Translations under genes and position numbers: made by a program
The notes under the pieces: generated by a model
What the model saw: the letters and a program-made list of their open reading frames with translations, nothing else
The model's database searches: none
Told to the model about the DNA's origin: nothing
Assembly: GCA_017456555.1 (NCBI GenBank)
Contig: JAFTJF010000001.1
Span: 108,886 to 172,885, forward strand
Direction: 5' to 3'
DNA length: 64,000 nucleotides
DNA from: Clostridia bacterium
GTDB lineage: Bacteria > Bacillota > Clostridia > TANB77 > CAG-508
Part shown: in pieces, positions 17,165 through 26,375 of the stretch
Numbering within the stretch: position 1 is the first letter of the stretch
Layout of the letters: every line of letters begins with the position of its first letter

Positions 17165-17822
17165 TTAATCTTTATTTTCTTTAACCTTTTTTAACTTCAC
17201 TTCTTTTGGTTCTTCAAATCCTTTTGTAAAAAATATTTTTATTCCTTTTTCTTGATAACTATATAAAATTTTATTTAAATCTTGTTGTATTTTTTCATTA
17301 GATCTTATAACAATTTTATTAATACCATTTTTAATAAAATATTCTGCTGATGGAATATCTTGAGGATATATATCCCAACTATTATCAAAAACAGAAATAT
17401 CTACTTTATATCTATTCATTCTATTAGTATCTAGCAAAAAAGCTGGTGAAGCACTATTTGAAAGTTCAATTTTTTCAAGTTCTTTGGCTCCCCATATTAA
17501 AGCAATTTCAACAAAATGATTATTTACTGTTGCTCTCGAACCAGTTTGCTCATCTGTTCCATTAAAAATTGGTATTGGTCTATAACCAATTTTTGACAAT
17601 CCTATTCCTTCATTTATACTATAATATTCTGGTAAATCAACAATAATTGCAGTATCTTTTTCTAGCTTATTTATATAATTAATTTTTGAAACACTAAAAT
17701 TACCTTTTTCTGATAATTTAAAATCTTCACTATCAATTCCGAACAAATGGAACTGGACGAACCCAATCAACCCATCTAGCTCCTACTGGAGCCCATATTT
17801 TAAAAACATCTCTACCTAACAT
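17165..17822 (-). pseudogene. Unknown gene of the polyamine operon, interrupted by a frameshift
   Basis: An ATG at 17820-17822 overlaps the stop codon of the upstream ligase (TAATG) and reads MLGRDVFKIWAPVGARWVDW then VRPVPF before reaching TGA at 17733-17735. From about 17743 the following frame (+1) continues as FGIDSEDFKLSEKGNFSVSK for about 190 more codons to 17165. Joining the two frames gives one plausible protein of about 218 residues. A shorter product could start at TTG 17770, since AGGAG lies nine bases before it. The main part has IVDLPEYYSINEGIGLSKIGY and AFLLDTNR segments; I recognise no family. It may be a true mutation, programmed slippage or a sequencing error. Confidence 0.6.
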
Positions 17823-19033
17823 TATAAGCTCCTTTCTATTAAAACAGGAATATCTGCAGCATTTGAATCAATACGTGGAGTGTTACTTATTCTAGCATAA
17901 TATCCACCATGTTTTCCATCTACTGTATAAGAACCTAAGCAAACATGAAAATTTTCTCCCACTTCACTTATCAAAGGTTTACTTATAAATTTCTTTTGAG
18001 CCAAGTATTTTTTTGGATGTTTTTTTACATCAACAAGAATTTTTTTATATTCATCATCACTACAAGCTTCTTTTATTGAAATTTTTTCTCCAACTCTTCC
18101 ACATGCTGGTTTATATATGAATCCTTCTCTATTTTTTGCTGCTTTTACTTCTATAGTTTCTGGTAGTAATTCTTTCCAAGTTGATAAATCTATATTATTT
18201 TTTTCTAAAACATCCCATACAAGAGGAAAACGTTTAGTTTGTGCAAATATAGCAACTGGATGATTACAAGAAGGTGTTATTGTATCAAAATATCCATCCC
18301 AATTTTTAGGTTTTATGTCTTTTAACCACTCTAAAGGTGTAAATCTAACAATACCATCAATCTTTCCTTCATTGCCATCTAATATGCTATATGCTTCATT
18401 ATTTTCAAATTTCAAATGGTCTGCAGCACCATATATAATATTAAATCCCATGTTTTTTAGCTTATCACCAAGATACTGCATAACTTGTCTATCATCACTA
18501 TAACAAGTACAATGAACCATCATTATTCTTCCATTTTTCACAACTTTTTGAGCTATAGCATTTGCCAAAATATCACCAAAATTTTCATGATAATATTTAT
18601 CTTCACCAAGTGCATTCATTGCAGCCTGTGGCAACAAAGAAGCTTCTGCAAATCCACCCGGAACATCGCTGTTTACTTCACTTACAGCCCATTCCCCCTC
18701 TATTGTTGGATGAAAATCATATCTCATTAAACGAATATGTTTATTAGAATCGTAATTCTTCATTCTTTTTAATTCGTTATATATTTTTTTAGGTAAAGCT
18801 AAAGGTTTGGCCAATTTTAGATTTTGGTTCAAAAACTCTTCTGCTTCAATTGTTTCTTTATCAATTTTTTCTGTTAAAGCTTTTAATTCTCTATGTTCTT
18901 CTTCTGAAATAACCAAAGCATGTTTTGCTATAGTATTATTATCTAAAAATTGAGGATCCCATTTATAACAATTAAAAATTGCATCAAGCTTATATTCATC
19001 ATATTTTTCTTTAGGTATAGCTACTAATTTCAT
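17822..19033 (-). CDS. Glutathionylspermidine synthase-like ATP-grasp ligase
   Basis: The start at ATG 19033 has AAGGAG 5 bases upstream; a GTG two codons earlier is less likely. The 403-residue protein matches the GSP synthase C-terminal (ATP-grasp) family. It has RYDFHPTIEGEWAVSEVNSDVPGGFAEAS at about residues 100-130 (the family E-x-N-x-D-x-PGG), IDGIVRFTPLEWL, FIYKPACGRVGEKI with the ATP-binding Lys at about 303, and AQKKFI-kPL. In the known enzyme this domain joins the Gly carboxylate of glutathione to spermidine; the amidase domain is absent here. With homospermidine synthase in the same operon it probably ligates an acid or peptide to homospermidine. Confidence 0.82.
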   Translation of the reverse strand: MKLVAIPKEKYDEYKLDAIFNCYKWDPQFLDNNTIAKHALVISEEEHRELKALTEKIDKETIEAEEFLNQNLKLAKPLALPKKIYNELKRMKNYDSNKHIRLMRYDFHPTIEGEWAVSEVNSDVPGGFAEASLLPQAAMNALGEDKYYHENFGDILANAIAQKVVKNGRIMMVHCTCYSDDRQVMQYLGDKLKNMGFNIIYGAADHLKFENNEAYSILDGNEGKIDGIVRFTPLEWLKDIKPKNWDGYFDTITPSCNHPVAIFAQTKRFPLVWDVLEKNNIDLSTWKELLPETIEVKAAKNREGFIYKPACGRVGEKISIKEACSDDEYKKILVDVKKHPKKYLAQKKFISKPLISEVGENFHVCLGSYTVDGKHGGYYARISNTPRIDSNAADIPVLIERSL

Positions 19034-19042
19034 AAGCACTCC

Positions 19043-19903
19043 TTATCCAATCATAATTATTCCAAATGTCCCTATCAAAGCTGTAATAATTCCAACTAAA
19101 TTTAATTTATTGATTTTTTCTTTTAAGAAAACTATCGAATATATTAAAACAAACGGAGTATAAATAGCTGTAAGTGGTGAAACTATTGATACCATTCCAT
19201 AGTTAAAACTTACAAGCAAACATCCTGTTCCTAAAACATTTAAAAGAGAGCCTATAATTGAATATTTATATTCCTTCATACCACTTTTTAATTCTTTAAA
19301 AATATTCGAAAATTTTTGTTTTGCTATTTTTAAATATATTAGAGCAACTGGTATTTGTACAATCGCAATTGCCACAAGAAAATTAAAAGATGAAGTTTCA
19401 TTTATTACTTTTTTTGTTAAAGTATCAGATAAGCCAATTGCAACAGCTGATAATATTGGTATTAACATACTTAATTTTTTAAAATTGCTAATTTTAAAAT
19501 CTTTATCAAAACAAGTTAAAATTGTTCCAAGTATCGTTAATACAATAAAAATAAGTTGTGCTACCGATAATATTTCATTATTTATATAACGTGAAAATAA
19601 AAGTGTATAAATTGGATATGTTGCAATCATTACAGTTGAAACACTTAAATCCCCTTTTGATAAAGCATAAAATACTAATGCTTCTGAAAGTACTGCAGAA
19701 ATTATCGCATACAATAAACAATTTATAACACCATTAATTGTAGCTCCAAATATAAATCCTACAGGTATCCAAATTAAAATTCCAAACATTGCATCAAAAA
19801 AGAATGCAACAGACGGATCTAATTCTTTATAACTTTTCTTTAATAAAATTTGCATTGCTGCCATAAATATAGCAGATATTATTGCAATTACAATTCCTAA
19901 CAT
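19043..19903 (-). CDS. EamA/DMT family transporter
   Basis: The start is placed at ATG 19903 behind AAGGTGAGG; an in-frame GTG at 19912 lies within the ribosome site. The 286-residue protein has ten evenly spaced hydrophobic segments in two halves, as in EamA/drug-metabolite transporters, with typical features: a first helix followed by KKSYKELDPSVAFFFDAMFG, SEALVFYALSKGDLSVSTVMIATYPIYTLLFS in the first half, and NYGMVSIVSPLTAIYTPFVLIYS in the second. It sits 9 bases upstream of the ligase gene, so it likely exports (or takes up) the product or precursor of the polyamine pathway. Confidence 0.88.
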   Translation of the reverse strand: MLGIVIAIISAIFMAAMQILLKKSYKELDPSVAFFFDAMFGILIWIPVGFIFGATINGVINCLLYAIISAVLSEALVFYALSKGDLSVSTVMIATYPIYTLLFSRYINNEILSVAQLIFIVLTILGTILTCFDKDFKISNFKKLSMLIPILSAVAIGLSDTLTKKVINETSSFNFLVAIAIVQIPVALIYLKIAKQKFSNIFKELKSGMKEYKYSIIGSLLNVLGTGCLLVSFNYGMVSIVSPLTAIYTPFVLIYSIVFLKEKINKLNLVGIITALIGTFGIIMIG

Positions 19904-19945
19904 TTTCCTCACCTTTATCGTTTAAATTATTTATGTTTTGTTATA

Positions 19946-20398
19946 TTATTTTATTTGAATTTCGTTTAAATCTATTATATCAGCCAGAACATCTGCTACT
20001 TTATTTTCTTTATCTGTTAAGATTCCTAAGCTAATTATGTTTTCTTCTGCTTCATAATCTTCAAAAACACATTTTCCTTCTATTTCATCTTCTGTGCCAA
20101 ATTCAACATTTGTAATTACTTGATGTCCTTCACCAGTTTTTGTAAATATCATATTTTTATATTTTATTTGATTTTCTGTAAGTCTTTCGTAATTTAAATT
20201 TTCAAACGCTTCACCTATATAAATAAGATTGTCATCTGGAATTATTACTAAAACTTTATTGTTATTTAACTCACATTTTATATAAGATGCACTTTTATCT
20301 TCTTCTATTGTATACCAAGTTTTAGTTTTAACTACATATTCAAAATCTTTTATTATTAAAATTGTATTTTGTTTTATATTATTAATTAAATTTTCCAT
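19946..20398 (-). CDS. DUF4178-like protein heading the polyamine operon
   Basis: The 150-residue protein has no signal or membrane segment. It is beta-rich with KTKTWYTIEEDKSASYIKCEL near residues 25-45, a pattern (W-Y-x-x-x-E) that resembles DUF4178 domains. Such proteins are often found near DUF350 and spermidine-synthase-like genes, which fits this context. The resemblance is from motif memory and is not certain. It is separated by 43 bases from the transporter gene and is probably the first gene of the operon ending at 15635. Confidence 0.6.
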   Translation of the reverse strand: MENLINNIKQNTILIIKDFEYVVKTKTWYTIEEDKSASYIKCELNNNKVLVIIPDDNLIYIGEAFENLNYERLTENQIKYKNMIFTKTGEGHQVITNVEFGTEDEIEGKCVFEDYEAEENIISLGILTDKENKVADVLADIIDLNEIQIK

Positions 20399-20499
20399 AT
20401 TATTTTCTCCTTAATATTTTCAAAATAAATATATCATAATTATCTATTGTTTTCAATTAAAACCTAATTTACAAAATCAAACTCCAATAAAAAAGAGGT

Positions 20500-20526
20500 G
20501 GCTCAGAGAAATGAATTCTCTGAGCC
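20500..20526 (-). terminator. Hairpin terminator of the secreted hydrolase gene
   Basis: GGCTCAGAGA / TCTCTGAGCC inverted repeat with a short loop, followed on the minus strand by a CTCTTTTTTATT tract, about 50 bases past the stop codon. Confidence 0.8.
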
Positions 20527-20577
20527 TATTTGAGGATCAATACTTATTAGAAAATGAATTGCTTATACTTTTCCCCA

Positions 20578-21543
20578 TTAGAATTCGAATTCGCCAAGCA
20601 TCCACTCTACCAAATCAGGACGGTGATTTCCGTCAGAATCCAGGTTAAACACGATCCTAGGAAGATTTCCATGAGAAGATTGAAGCGAAATAACCTTATC
20701 AGCTCCAAAAGCATCTGCCATAGAACCTACCATATAATTAACACTCGTACCATCTTCGCCTGCTTCACGAGTTCCCACAAAACCAATCGTAGGAATCGAT
20801 ATTTCGCTAATGTCTACTCCTGAATTATAACCACTCAGAACCACACATTTAGAAAAATATTCAGGCAACTCATGAGCCATATACAGAGCACCTTGTCCAC
20901 CCAAGCTATGTCCGACAACAATAACTTGTTCAGTATCAATATTGTGCTCCATCATGAACTTGTCCAGCAAAACTTGAAGATTATTTTTGGTAGTATCCTT
21001 GTTCCATCTTCCAGTATTCCAATTTCCTGCAAGGTGAGGACAAATAATATAAGCATTAAAGCCCTCTAACCCCCATTCGTTCATTGTTTTAGGAAGACCT
21101 CTATCCCAAAATACTCCTTCTGTAACTCCTACTTCACCAGAACCATGAAGCCACACAATCAAAGGTGTTTTCTTGGTTTCATCTAGTGTAGATGGTGTAT
21201 ACAATGCATATGGCATAACCTCACCATCAGAAATGTATTCACTACTAAATTCAATACTTTCATCAAAGTATTGGTCATAGTATTCGCTCACAATAGGCGG
21301 TTCTGTTGGAGCAACTGTTTCTTCGGTGGGTTCTGCTGTAGCTTCAAAAAGCATAAGCTGAGCTTCCGGTGTTTCTCTTTCTTCAAAGATATTTAATGTT
21401 TCTGCCTGATCTTTTATCACATCTCCTTCTAAATTTGATATTGCCGTTGATGCTTTCACGGGATTTTGGAAAAGCTCCATTACTCCGAACATACTGATAA
21501 CCAGTACCAATGCCAGAGCAACACAAGCAATCCGTTCTTTCAT
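20578..21543 (-). CDS. Secreted alpha/beta hydrolase (esterase/depolymerase type)
   Basis: The 321-residue precursor has a signal peptide (MKERIACVALALVLVISMFG..., cleavage likely near ...KAST). The mature part has a 70-residue linker and then an alpha/beta hydrolase: TPLIVWLHGSGEVG (oxyanion strand), VVGHSLGGQGALYMA with nucleophile Ser in G-H-S-L-G at about residue 213, and an Asp/His end (FNLDSDGNHRPDLVEWM). The fold resembles the secreted phospholipase/polyhydroxybutyrate-depolymerase-like esterases, so it probably cleaves an ester outside the cell. It is monocistronic with its own promoter and terminator, and its base composition is unlike that of the genes on either side. Confidence 0.85.
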   Translation of the reverse strand: MKERIACVALALVLVISMFGVMELFQNPVKASTAISNLEGDVIKDQAETLNIFEERETPEAQLMLFEATAEPTEETVAPTEPPIVSEYYDQYFDESIEFSSEYISDGEVMPYALYTPSTLDETKKTPLIVWLHGSGEVGVTEGVFWDRGLPKTMNEWGLEGFNAYIICPHLAGNWNTGRWNKDTTKNNLQVLLDKFMMEHNIDTEQVIVVGHSLGGQGALYMAHELPEYFSKCVVLSGYNSGVDISEISIPTIGFVGTREAGEDGTSVNYMVGSMADAFGADKVISLQSSHGNLPRIVFNLDSDGNHRPDLVEWMLGEFEF

Positions 21544-21594
21544 ATAACATTCCTCCTGCCTTTAGGCAATATTTGGTTTAAACACCATACTTAT

Positions 21595-21623
21595 ATTATA
21601 CCACATTTACATAATATCTTCAA
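21595..21623 (-). promoter_or_regulatory. Promoter of the secreted hydrolase gene
   Basis: Minus-strand TTGAAG (21618-21623), 17-base spacer, TATAAT (21595-21600). The spacer contains TATTATGTAAAT, also present in the spacer of the promoter at 36610-36638. Confidence 0.7.
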
Positions 21624-21720
21624 TTTTACCATTATCTAACTATACAAATTAGAAATAACATTATCACATTCTTCATTTAAAATAACAATTAAATTTGATA
21701 ATGACATTATTCATATCAAC

Positions 21721-21753
21721 AAAAAAAGAAGCACCTCAAAAGTGCTTCTTTTA
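21721..21753 (-). terminator. Hairpin terminator of the S1-domain gene
   Basis: AAGAAGCAC / GTGCTTCTT stem with a T run on the minus strand, directly after the stop codon at 21759. Confidence 0.8.
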
Positions 21754-21758
21754 ATTTA

Positions 21759-22685
21759 TTAGTTATTTTCATTTTTTGTTATATATTCTTCATATCCATA
21801 CTCAGCAGATGTTCCTTCTAGGTCTTTTATAGATAATCCAATTTTCATTTTTTCTGTATCTATATTAATTATTTTAGCATTAACTTTTTGTCCTAATGTT
21901 AATTCATCTTCTGGTTTTACAACTCTTTTTAATGTTGTTATTTCTGAATTATGAACTAATCCTTCTAGTCCTTTTTCTATTTCAACAAAAGCTCCAAATG
22001 GTGCAAATTTAACAACTTTACAAGTTACAATATCACTTACTTTGTATTTTCCAGCTAAAGCAAACCAAGGATTTTCACCTTTTCCTGGATATTCTAAAGC
22101 AATTTTTCTTTCATCTTTATCAAATGATTTTACTTTTACTTCAATTACATCATTTACTTTAAATTTATTTTCTAATTTTTCTGTTTTATCCCATACAAGT
22201 TCAGATTTGTGGGCTAATCCATTAACAACCCCTAAATCTACAAACACTCCATAGTCTGCAATTTTAGAAATTGTTCCTGTAAATGATTTTCCAACTTCTA
22301 ATTTATCCCAAAAATCTGCAATTGATTTTGCTCTTTCTTGTTTTTCTTTTTTAATTGCTTCTGCTTTTCTTATTTTTTCTTCTTTTTCTTTTTGAGCATC
22401 TTGTCTTACTTTATAATTTTTATATGATAATAAAACATTTCCTAAACCATCATTCCATTTTAAAACATCAGCTGTAATTGTATCTCCTGGTTTAAATTCA
22501 TCTGCAGGATTTGCATTTTCATCATCTGAATATTCTTTTCTTGGAATAATTCCATCTACATTATATTTAAAATCTACAAAGATTTCTCCTTTTCTAGATA
22601 CTTGGATTACTGTTCCTGTAACTGTTTTATCAAATCTTTTATTATTTAAAGATTGATTATATAATTCTTCAAAATTTTCTGTCAT
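21759..22685 (-). CDS. S1 RNA-binding domain protein (RpsA-like)
   Basis: The 308-residue protein has three S1 domains. One is at about residues 18-82 (GTVIQVSRKGEIFVDFKYNVDGIIPRKE), one at about 133-200 (GTISKIADYGVFVDLGVVNGLAHKSEL) and one at about 215-285 (CKVVKFAPFGAFVEIEKGLEGLVHNSEI). A Lys/Glu-rich helix (about 92-125) separates the first two. In Clostridia such short RpsA-like proteins bind mRNA or ribosomes and are not identical to the six-domain ribosomal protein S1. It is followed by its own terminator and preceded by a long AT-rich leader. Confidence 0.9.
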   Translation of the reverse strand: MTENFEELYNQSLNNKRFDKTVTGTVIQVSRKGEIFVDFKYNVDGIIPRKEYSDDENANPADEFKPGDTITADVLKWNDGLGNVLLSYKNYKVRQDAQKEKEEKIRKAEAIKKEKQERAKSIADFWDKLEVGKSFTGTISKIADYGVFVDLGVVNGLAHKSELVWDKTEKLENKFKVNDVIEVKVKSFDKDERKIALEYPGKGENPWFALAGKYKVSDIVTCKVVKFAPFGAFVEIEKGLEGLVHNSEITTLKRVVKPEDELTLGQKVNAKIINIDTEKMKIGLSIKDLEGTSAEYGYEEYITKNENN

Positions 22686-22764
22686 AAATTGACCTTCCTT
22701 TCTTGTATATAAATCGTCATTTTAATTTTAATTCTTAAACTAACAATTCCCCTTGTATTAAAAA

Positions 22765-22801
22765 AGATATATTATCTTTTTTTCAATAAAGATAATATAT
22801 C
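22765..22801 (-). terminator. Hairpin terminator of the RNase R to HEMLH-protein gene run
   Basis: GATATATTATCTTT / GATAATATATC inverted repeat around a T-rich loop, 36 bases past the stop codon at 22837. Confidence 0.65.
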
Positions 22802-22836
22802 ATATAAAAATTCTTTTCACAACAAATTTTTAATTT

Positions 22837-24432
22837 TTAAACATCAAAAAAATCCACTTCTCTTCTAGCTTCAATTCTCTTATTTATTCTATCTAATGCT
22901 TTAGAATAAAATCCATCTTTATCTCCACCTTGATTTATCCAATATTCAATATCTTCTTTCTCACTGTATGTATGTTGAATTTTAAAATCTAAATGACTCA
23001 TAAATTCTTTTAAGTCAAAATCACTACTCGAATTAAATGAATATCCTAAAGTTCCATCTTTTTTATAAGTTAGTTTTCCTTTGCATTTATCATTAACTGT
23101 ATATTCAAAACTTTCGCTTCCATCTTCTTCAAGAATTCTTTTAGCTTTTTCTCCATCTGTTGTGTATGCATGTTTTTTTCCGTCAGCTGTTGAAAATATA
23201 AACATAACTTTTTTCGAATGTCTTTCTTCCATCATATCAAATGAAACTTCTGAAAAATCCATTTCCGGATATTCTTTTAAAAACCATCCTATCATTGGAT
23301 ATCTATAACCATTATATAATCCGTCATTTCCAGGATTAGAATCACATTCAGAAAAATGATCATATAAAATTCCATAGCTTTGAGCAAATATGCCAAAATA
23401 TGCTTGTGGATTTTTATTATAAAATTCATATAATTTAGCTGCCGAATCATTTTTTTCTTTAACTAAACATTTTGAGAAATTATACCAAGCAGCCACATTA
23501 TTAATATTTAGATTTAAACCTTGCAAAGTTTCTTTAATATCATTAAAAGGAACCTTTTGTTTTAATAACATATCAATATCTTTTCCTATGTTTTGATAAT
23601 ATGTTAAAAACATAGATCCAATAGAATCATATTTTCCGTCAAAATAAGTTTGAAAAACTTTATATTTTCTTTTTAAATCATCTAAAGATTTTACTTCTCC
23701 AAGTGTTTTTGCATAATTAGAAAAAATAATTTCTGAAAATCTATGTAGTGTATAATTTTCATTATTTTCTAATTTAATTCCACTTGCCATAGCATTAATA
23801 TCATGATCTTTTCCAGCTAATTTTCTATATGCCAATTCAAGTTCATCATAATTCATATTATTTTTGCTTAATATATTTTTTAATTCGTTAGGATTATAAA
23901 AATATGCTTGTTTTAATTCTTTATCTCCTATAATTAAAATCAATCTTCTTATTTGTTCAACAATAGTTCTATATCCTGAAATCAAATTTTCTCTATTAGG
24001 CTCAAACTTCTCATTTCTAATTTGAGTTAAGTATTCTGTCATTGCCTCATTTAATCCCATTCCATAGCTATTTTCTAAGTATGAGAATCCCATCATAACT
24101 TCATTTCCATTTTCATCTCTTACAGACGTTATTGCATGAAGCATTTCATGAAAAAGAAGATATTTTGTATAGCTTTCATTTTCTGTCATAGATTTCTTTA
24201 GTTGAATATAACCATCTCTTGAATATCTACCATCTAAATTCTTATTTTCAAATTCTTCTTTAATTACAATATTTCCTAAAATGTTTTTCTTTATTCTTTC
24301 AATTAATTCTTCTGTTCCCATTATCTCTGAAAAACATTCTTGGAATTCAAGCGCAAAGTTAGTAAACATTTTTATTGTATATTCATCATCATATTTTTCT
24401 CTAATACTTGCTTCAATTTCAGATTTATTCAT
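22837..24432 (-). CDS. Uncharacterised protein with a gluzincin-type HExxH motif
   Basis: The 531-residue protein has HEMLHAITS at about residues 95-103, the zinc-binding HExxH, followed 35 residues later by GLNEAMTEYL, where NExxTE could give the third zinc ligand. No signal peptide or membrane helix is visible. A helical middle region and a C-terminal beta-rich part (about 400-475: KVMFIFSTADGKKHAYTTDGEKAKRILEEDG) follow. I recognise no named family, so peptidase activity is inferred from the motif alone. It overlaps the 3' end of the RlmD gene by 8 bases and is translationally coupled to it. Confidence 0.65.
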   Translation of the reverse strand: MNKSEIEASIREKYDDEYTIKMFTNFALEFQECFSEIMGTEELIERIKKNILGNIVIKEEFENKNLDGRYSRDGYIQLKKSMTENESYTKYLLFHEMLHAITSVRDENGNEVMMGFSYLENSYGMGLNEAMTEYLTQIRNEKFEPNRENLISGYRTIVEQIRRLILIIGDKELKQAYFYNPNELKNILSKNNMNYDELELAYRKLAGKDHDINAMASGIKLENNENYTLHRFSEIIFSNYAKTLGEVKSLDDLKRKYKVFQTYFDGKYDSIGSMFLTYYQNIGKDIDMLLKQKVPFNDIKETLQGLNLNINNVAAWYNFSKCLVKEKNDSAAKLYEFYNKNPQAYFGIFAQSYGILYDHFSECDSNPGNDGLYNGYRYPMIGWFLKEYPEMDFSEVSFDMMEERHSKKVMFIFSTADGKKHAYTTDGEKAKRILEEDGSESFEYTVNDKCKGKLTYKKDGTLGYSFNSSSDFDLKEFMSHLDFKIQHTYSEKEDIEYWINQGGDKDGFYSKALDRINKRIEARREVDFFDV

Positions 24433-25795
24433 CTACAACCTCTCTTAAATCTAATTTAACAACGCTCTCCACATGATGTGTAAATGAGAACATATCACAA
24501 ATTGATACATCTTTTATTTCATATTGTTCTTCTAAAATTTTTAAGTCTCTTGCAAGTGTTGCTGGATTACAACTTACATAAACAATTCTTTTGGGTTTAA
24601 TTTGAATAAGTGTATCTAAAGCAGTTTTATCACAACCTTTTCTAGGTGGATCAACAAATACAACATCTGGAGTTATATTTCTTTCTTTAATAAATTCTGG
24701 TAATGTTTTTTCAACATCACCAACAAAAAATTCTGCATTTTCTAAGTTGTTTGCTTTAGCATTTTGCCAAGCATCTTCAATAGCTTCTGGAACATTTTCA
24801 ATTCCATATAATTTTTTAACATTTTTTGAAGCAAAAATTCCTATTGTTCCAATTCCACAATATAAATCAAATACAGTTTCATTTCCAGTTAGCCCAGCAT
24901 ATTCAACAGCTTTACTATAAAGTTTTTCTGTTTGAATAGGATTTACTTGATAAAATGACATTGGAGAAATTTTAAATTTAAAATCTCCTAAATAATCATA
25001 AATATAACCATCACCAAATAAAACTTTATTTTCGCTTCCTAAAATAACATTTGTATTCTTATTATTTATATTTTTTACGATTGTTTTTATTTCTTGGTAT
25101 TTTGAAGTTATGTAATTTACTAATTCTTGTTCTTTTTCAAACTTTTCTGTGTTTGTAACTAAAGTTATCATTACTTCATTTGTTTTTTTACCAATTCTAA
25201 TAACAATATGTCTTATACTTCCTGTTAAAGATTTTTCATCATAAACTTTAATATTATTTTTTACAATAAAATCAAAAATATCATTAGCAATTTTTTGACT
25301 TAAAATGTCTTGGATCTTACATTCTTTAGTAAGAATTATTGAATGAGTTCTTTCTGCAAAAACTCCCATGACTGGATTTCCATTATTATCAAGACCTACT
25401 GGATATTGAAGTTTATTTCTATAATTATAAGGTTCATTCATTTTTAAAACTTCAGAAATTTTAATTTCTCTTCCTAATGCTTTTTTTAGAGTTGTTTCAA
25501 CTGATGTTTTTTTAATTTCTAAAGTTTTCTCATAATTAACATGACGAAGCATGCATCCACCACATCTTGAATATGTTTCACAATCTGCTTCGTTTCTATA
25601 TTCAGATTTTTCTAGTATTTCAAGAATTTTTCCATAAGCAATCTTTGATGTAACTTTTAATATTTTTATTTTTACTTTTTCACCTTTTATTCCATTAGGA
25701 ATAAAGATTGCCATTCCATCTATTTTGCTAATTCCTTCTCCTTGAAAACCATTATCAATTATTTCTACAATGTATTCTTCGTTTTTCTTTAACAT
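24425..25795 (-). CDS. rlmD: 23S rRNA (uracil-C5)-methyltransferase, RlmD/TrmA family
   Basis: The 456-residue protein has a TRAM domain (about residues 1-60), an iron-sulfur cysteine set (C-x5-CGGC: CETYSRCGGCMLRHVNY, about 73-90), and a Rossmann methyltransferase core with FDLYCGIGTIGIFA (motif I). It ends with the catalytic and base-binding motifs VDPPRKGCD and YVSCNPATLARDL, where Cys attacks uracil C6. It methylates uridine to 5-methyluridine in 23S rRNA (or tRNA); which one cannot be told here. It is followed by the HEMLH gene. Confidence 0.92.
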   Translation of the reverse strand: MLKKNEEYIVEIIDNGFQGEGISKIDGMAIFIPNGIKGEKVKIKILKVTSKIAYGKILEILEKSEYRNEADCETYSRCGGCMLRHVNYEKTLEIKKTSVETTLKKALGREIKISEVLKMNEPYNYRNKLQYPVGLDNNGNPVMGVFAERTHSIILTKECKIQDILSQKIANDIFDFIVKNNIKVYDEKSLTGSIRHIVIRIGKKTNEVMITLVTNTEKFEKEQELVNYITSKYQEIKTIVKNINNKNTNVILGSENKVLFGDGYIYDYLGDFKFKISPMSFYQVNPIQTEKLYSKAVEYAGLTGNETVFDLYCGIGTIGIFASKNVKKLYGIENVPEAIEDAWQNAKANNLENAEFFVGDVEKTLPEFIKERNITPDVVFVDPPRKGCDKTALDTLIQIKPKRIVYVSCNPATLARDLKILEEQYEIKDVSICDMFSFTHHVESVVKLDLREVVDE

Positions 25796-25802
25796 AAATT
25801 AC

Positions 25803-26282
25803 CTACCTTGAATCTCTACTTCTTCCACCACTACTTTTTGTTCTCTCGTCACGGCTTTTACTTTTGCTTTTTTCTTTATCTTTTTGTCCACCGTTTTTCT
25901 CTCGCTCTTCTCTAGATTGAATAAGTTCTTTATCTTGTCTTTGTCTTTCTTTACTTTTATATAGTTTTCCTACTGCAATTATTTTATTAATTGTTTCTAA
26001 ATCACATCTAATTCTTTCTTCAAAAGTTTGTCGTTGTTGTCTTTCTAATCTTTTCTTTTTCTTAGCTTTTAATTTATCTATTGCTTCTTGATTTAAAACC
26101 AATCCGATTTCATCAAGTTCATCTTCCAAAGCTTCAAGTTCTTCAATAGTTTTTATTTCTTTTACTTTTTTCTTAATTTCTTTAAGTTTTTTAATTTCAT
26201 CACTATCTTTTTTATTATTTATTATGTTTAATAATTTTTGAATAAATGAATCATCTTTTTTCTTATCATTCTTTTTTCCCAT
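25803..26282 (-). CDS. Lysine-rich coiled-coil protein, unknown
   Basis: The start at ATG 26282 follows GGAGAAATATT; an ATG at 26303 is in frame but has no ribosome site. The 159-residue product is almost entirely charged (Lys, Glu, Arg), with a coiled coil at about residues 25-75 (KLKEIKKKVKEIKTIEELEALEDELDEIG), an Arg-rich stretch, and a basic Ser/Arg/Gly tail. No membrane or signal segment. It could be a nucleic-acid-binding accessory protein; it sits between RNase R and RlmD, both RNA enzymes, which fits but proves nothing. Confidence 0.6.
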   Translation of the reverse strand: MGKKNDKKKDDSFIQKLLNIINNKKDSDEIKKLKEIKKKVKEIKTIEELEALEDELDEIGLVLNQEAIDKLKAKKKKRLERQQRQTFEERIRCDLETINKIIAVGKLYKSKERQRQDKELIQSREEREKNGGQKDKEKSKSKSRDERTKSSGGRSRDSR

Positions 26283-26375
26283 AATATTTCTCCAATATAT
26301 CAATTATTTCTTATTTTATTCTTTTTTCATACTTTATTAGTATTATGGTTTTAATGTAATTTTTATATTATAAGC

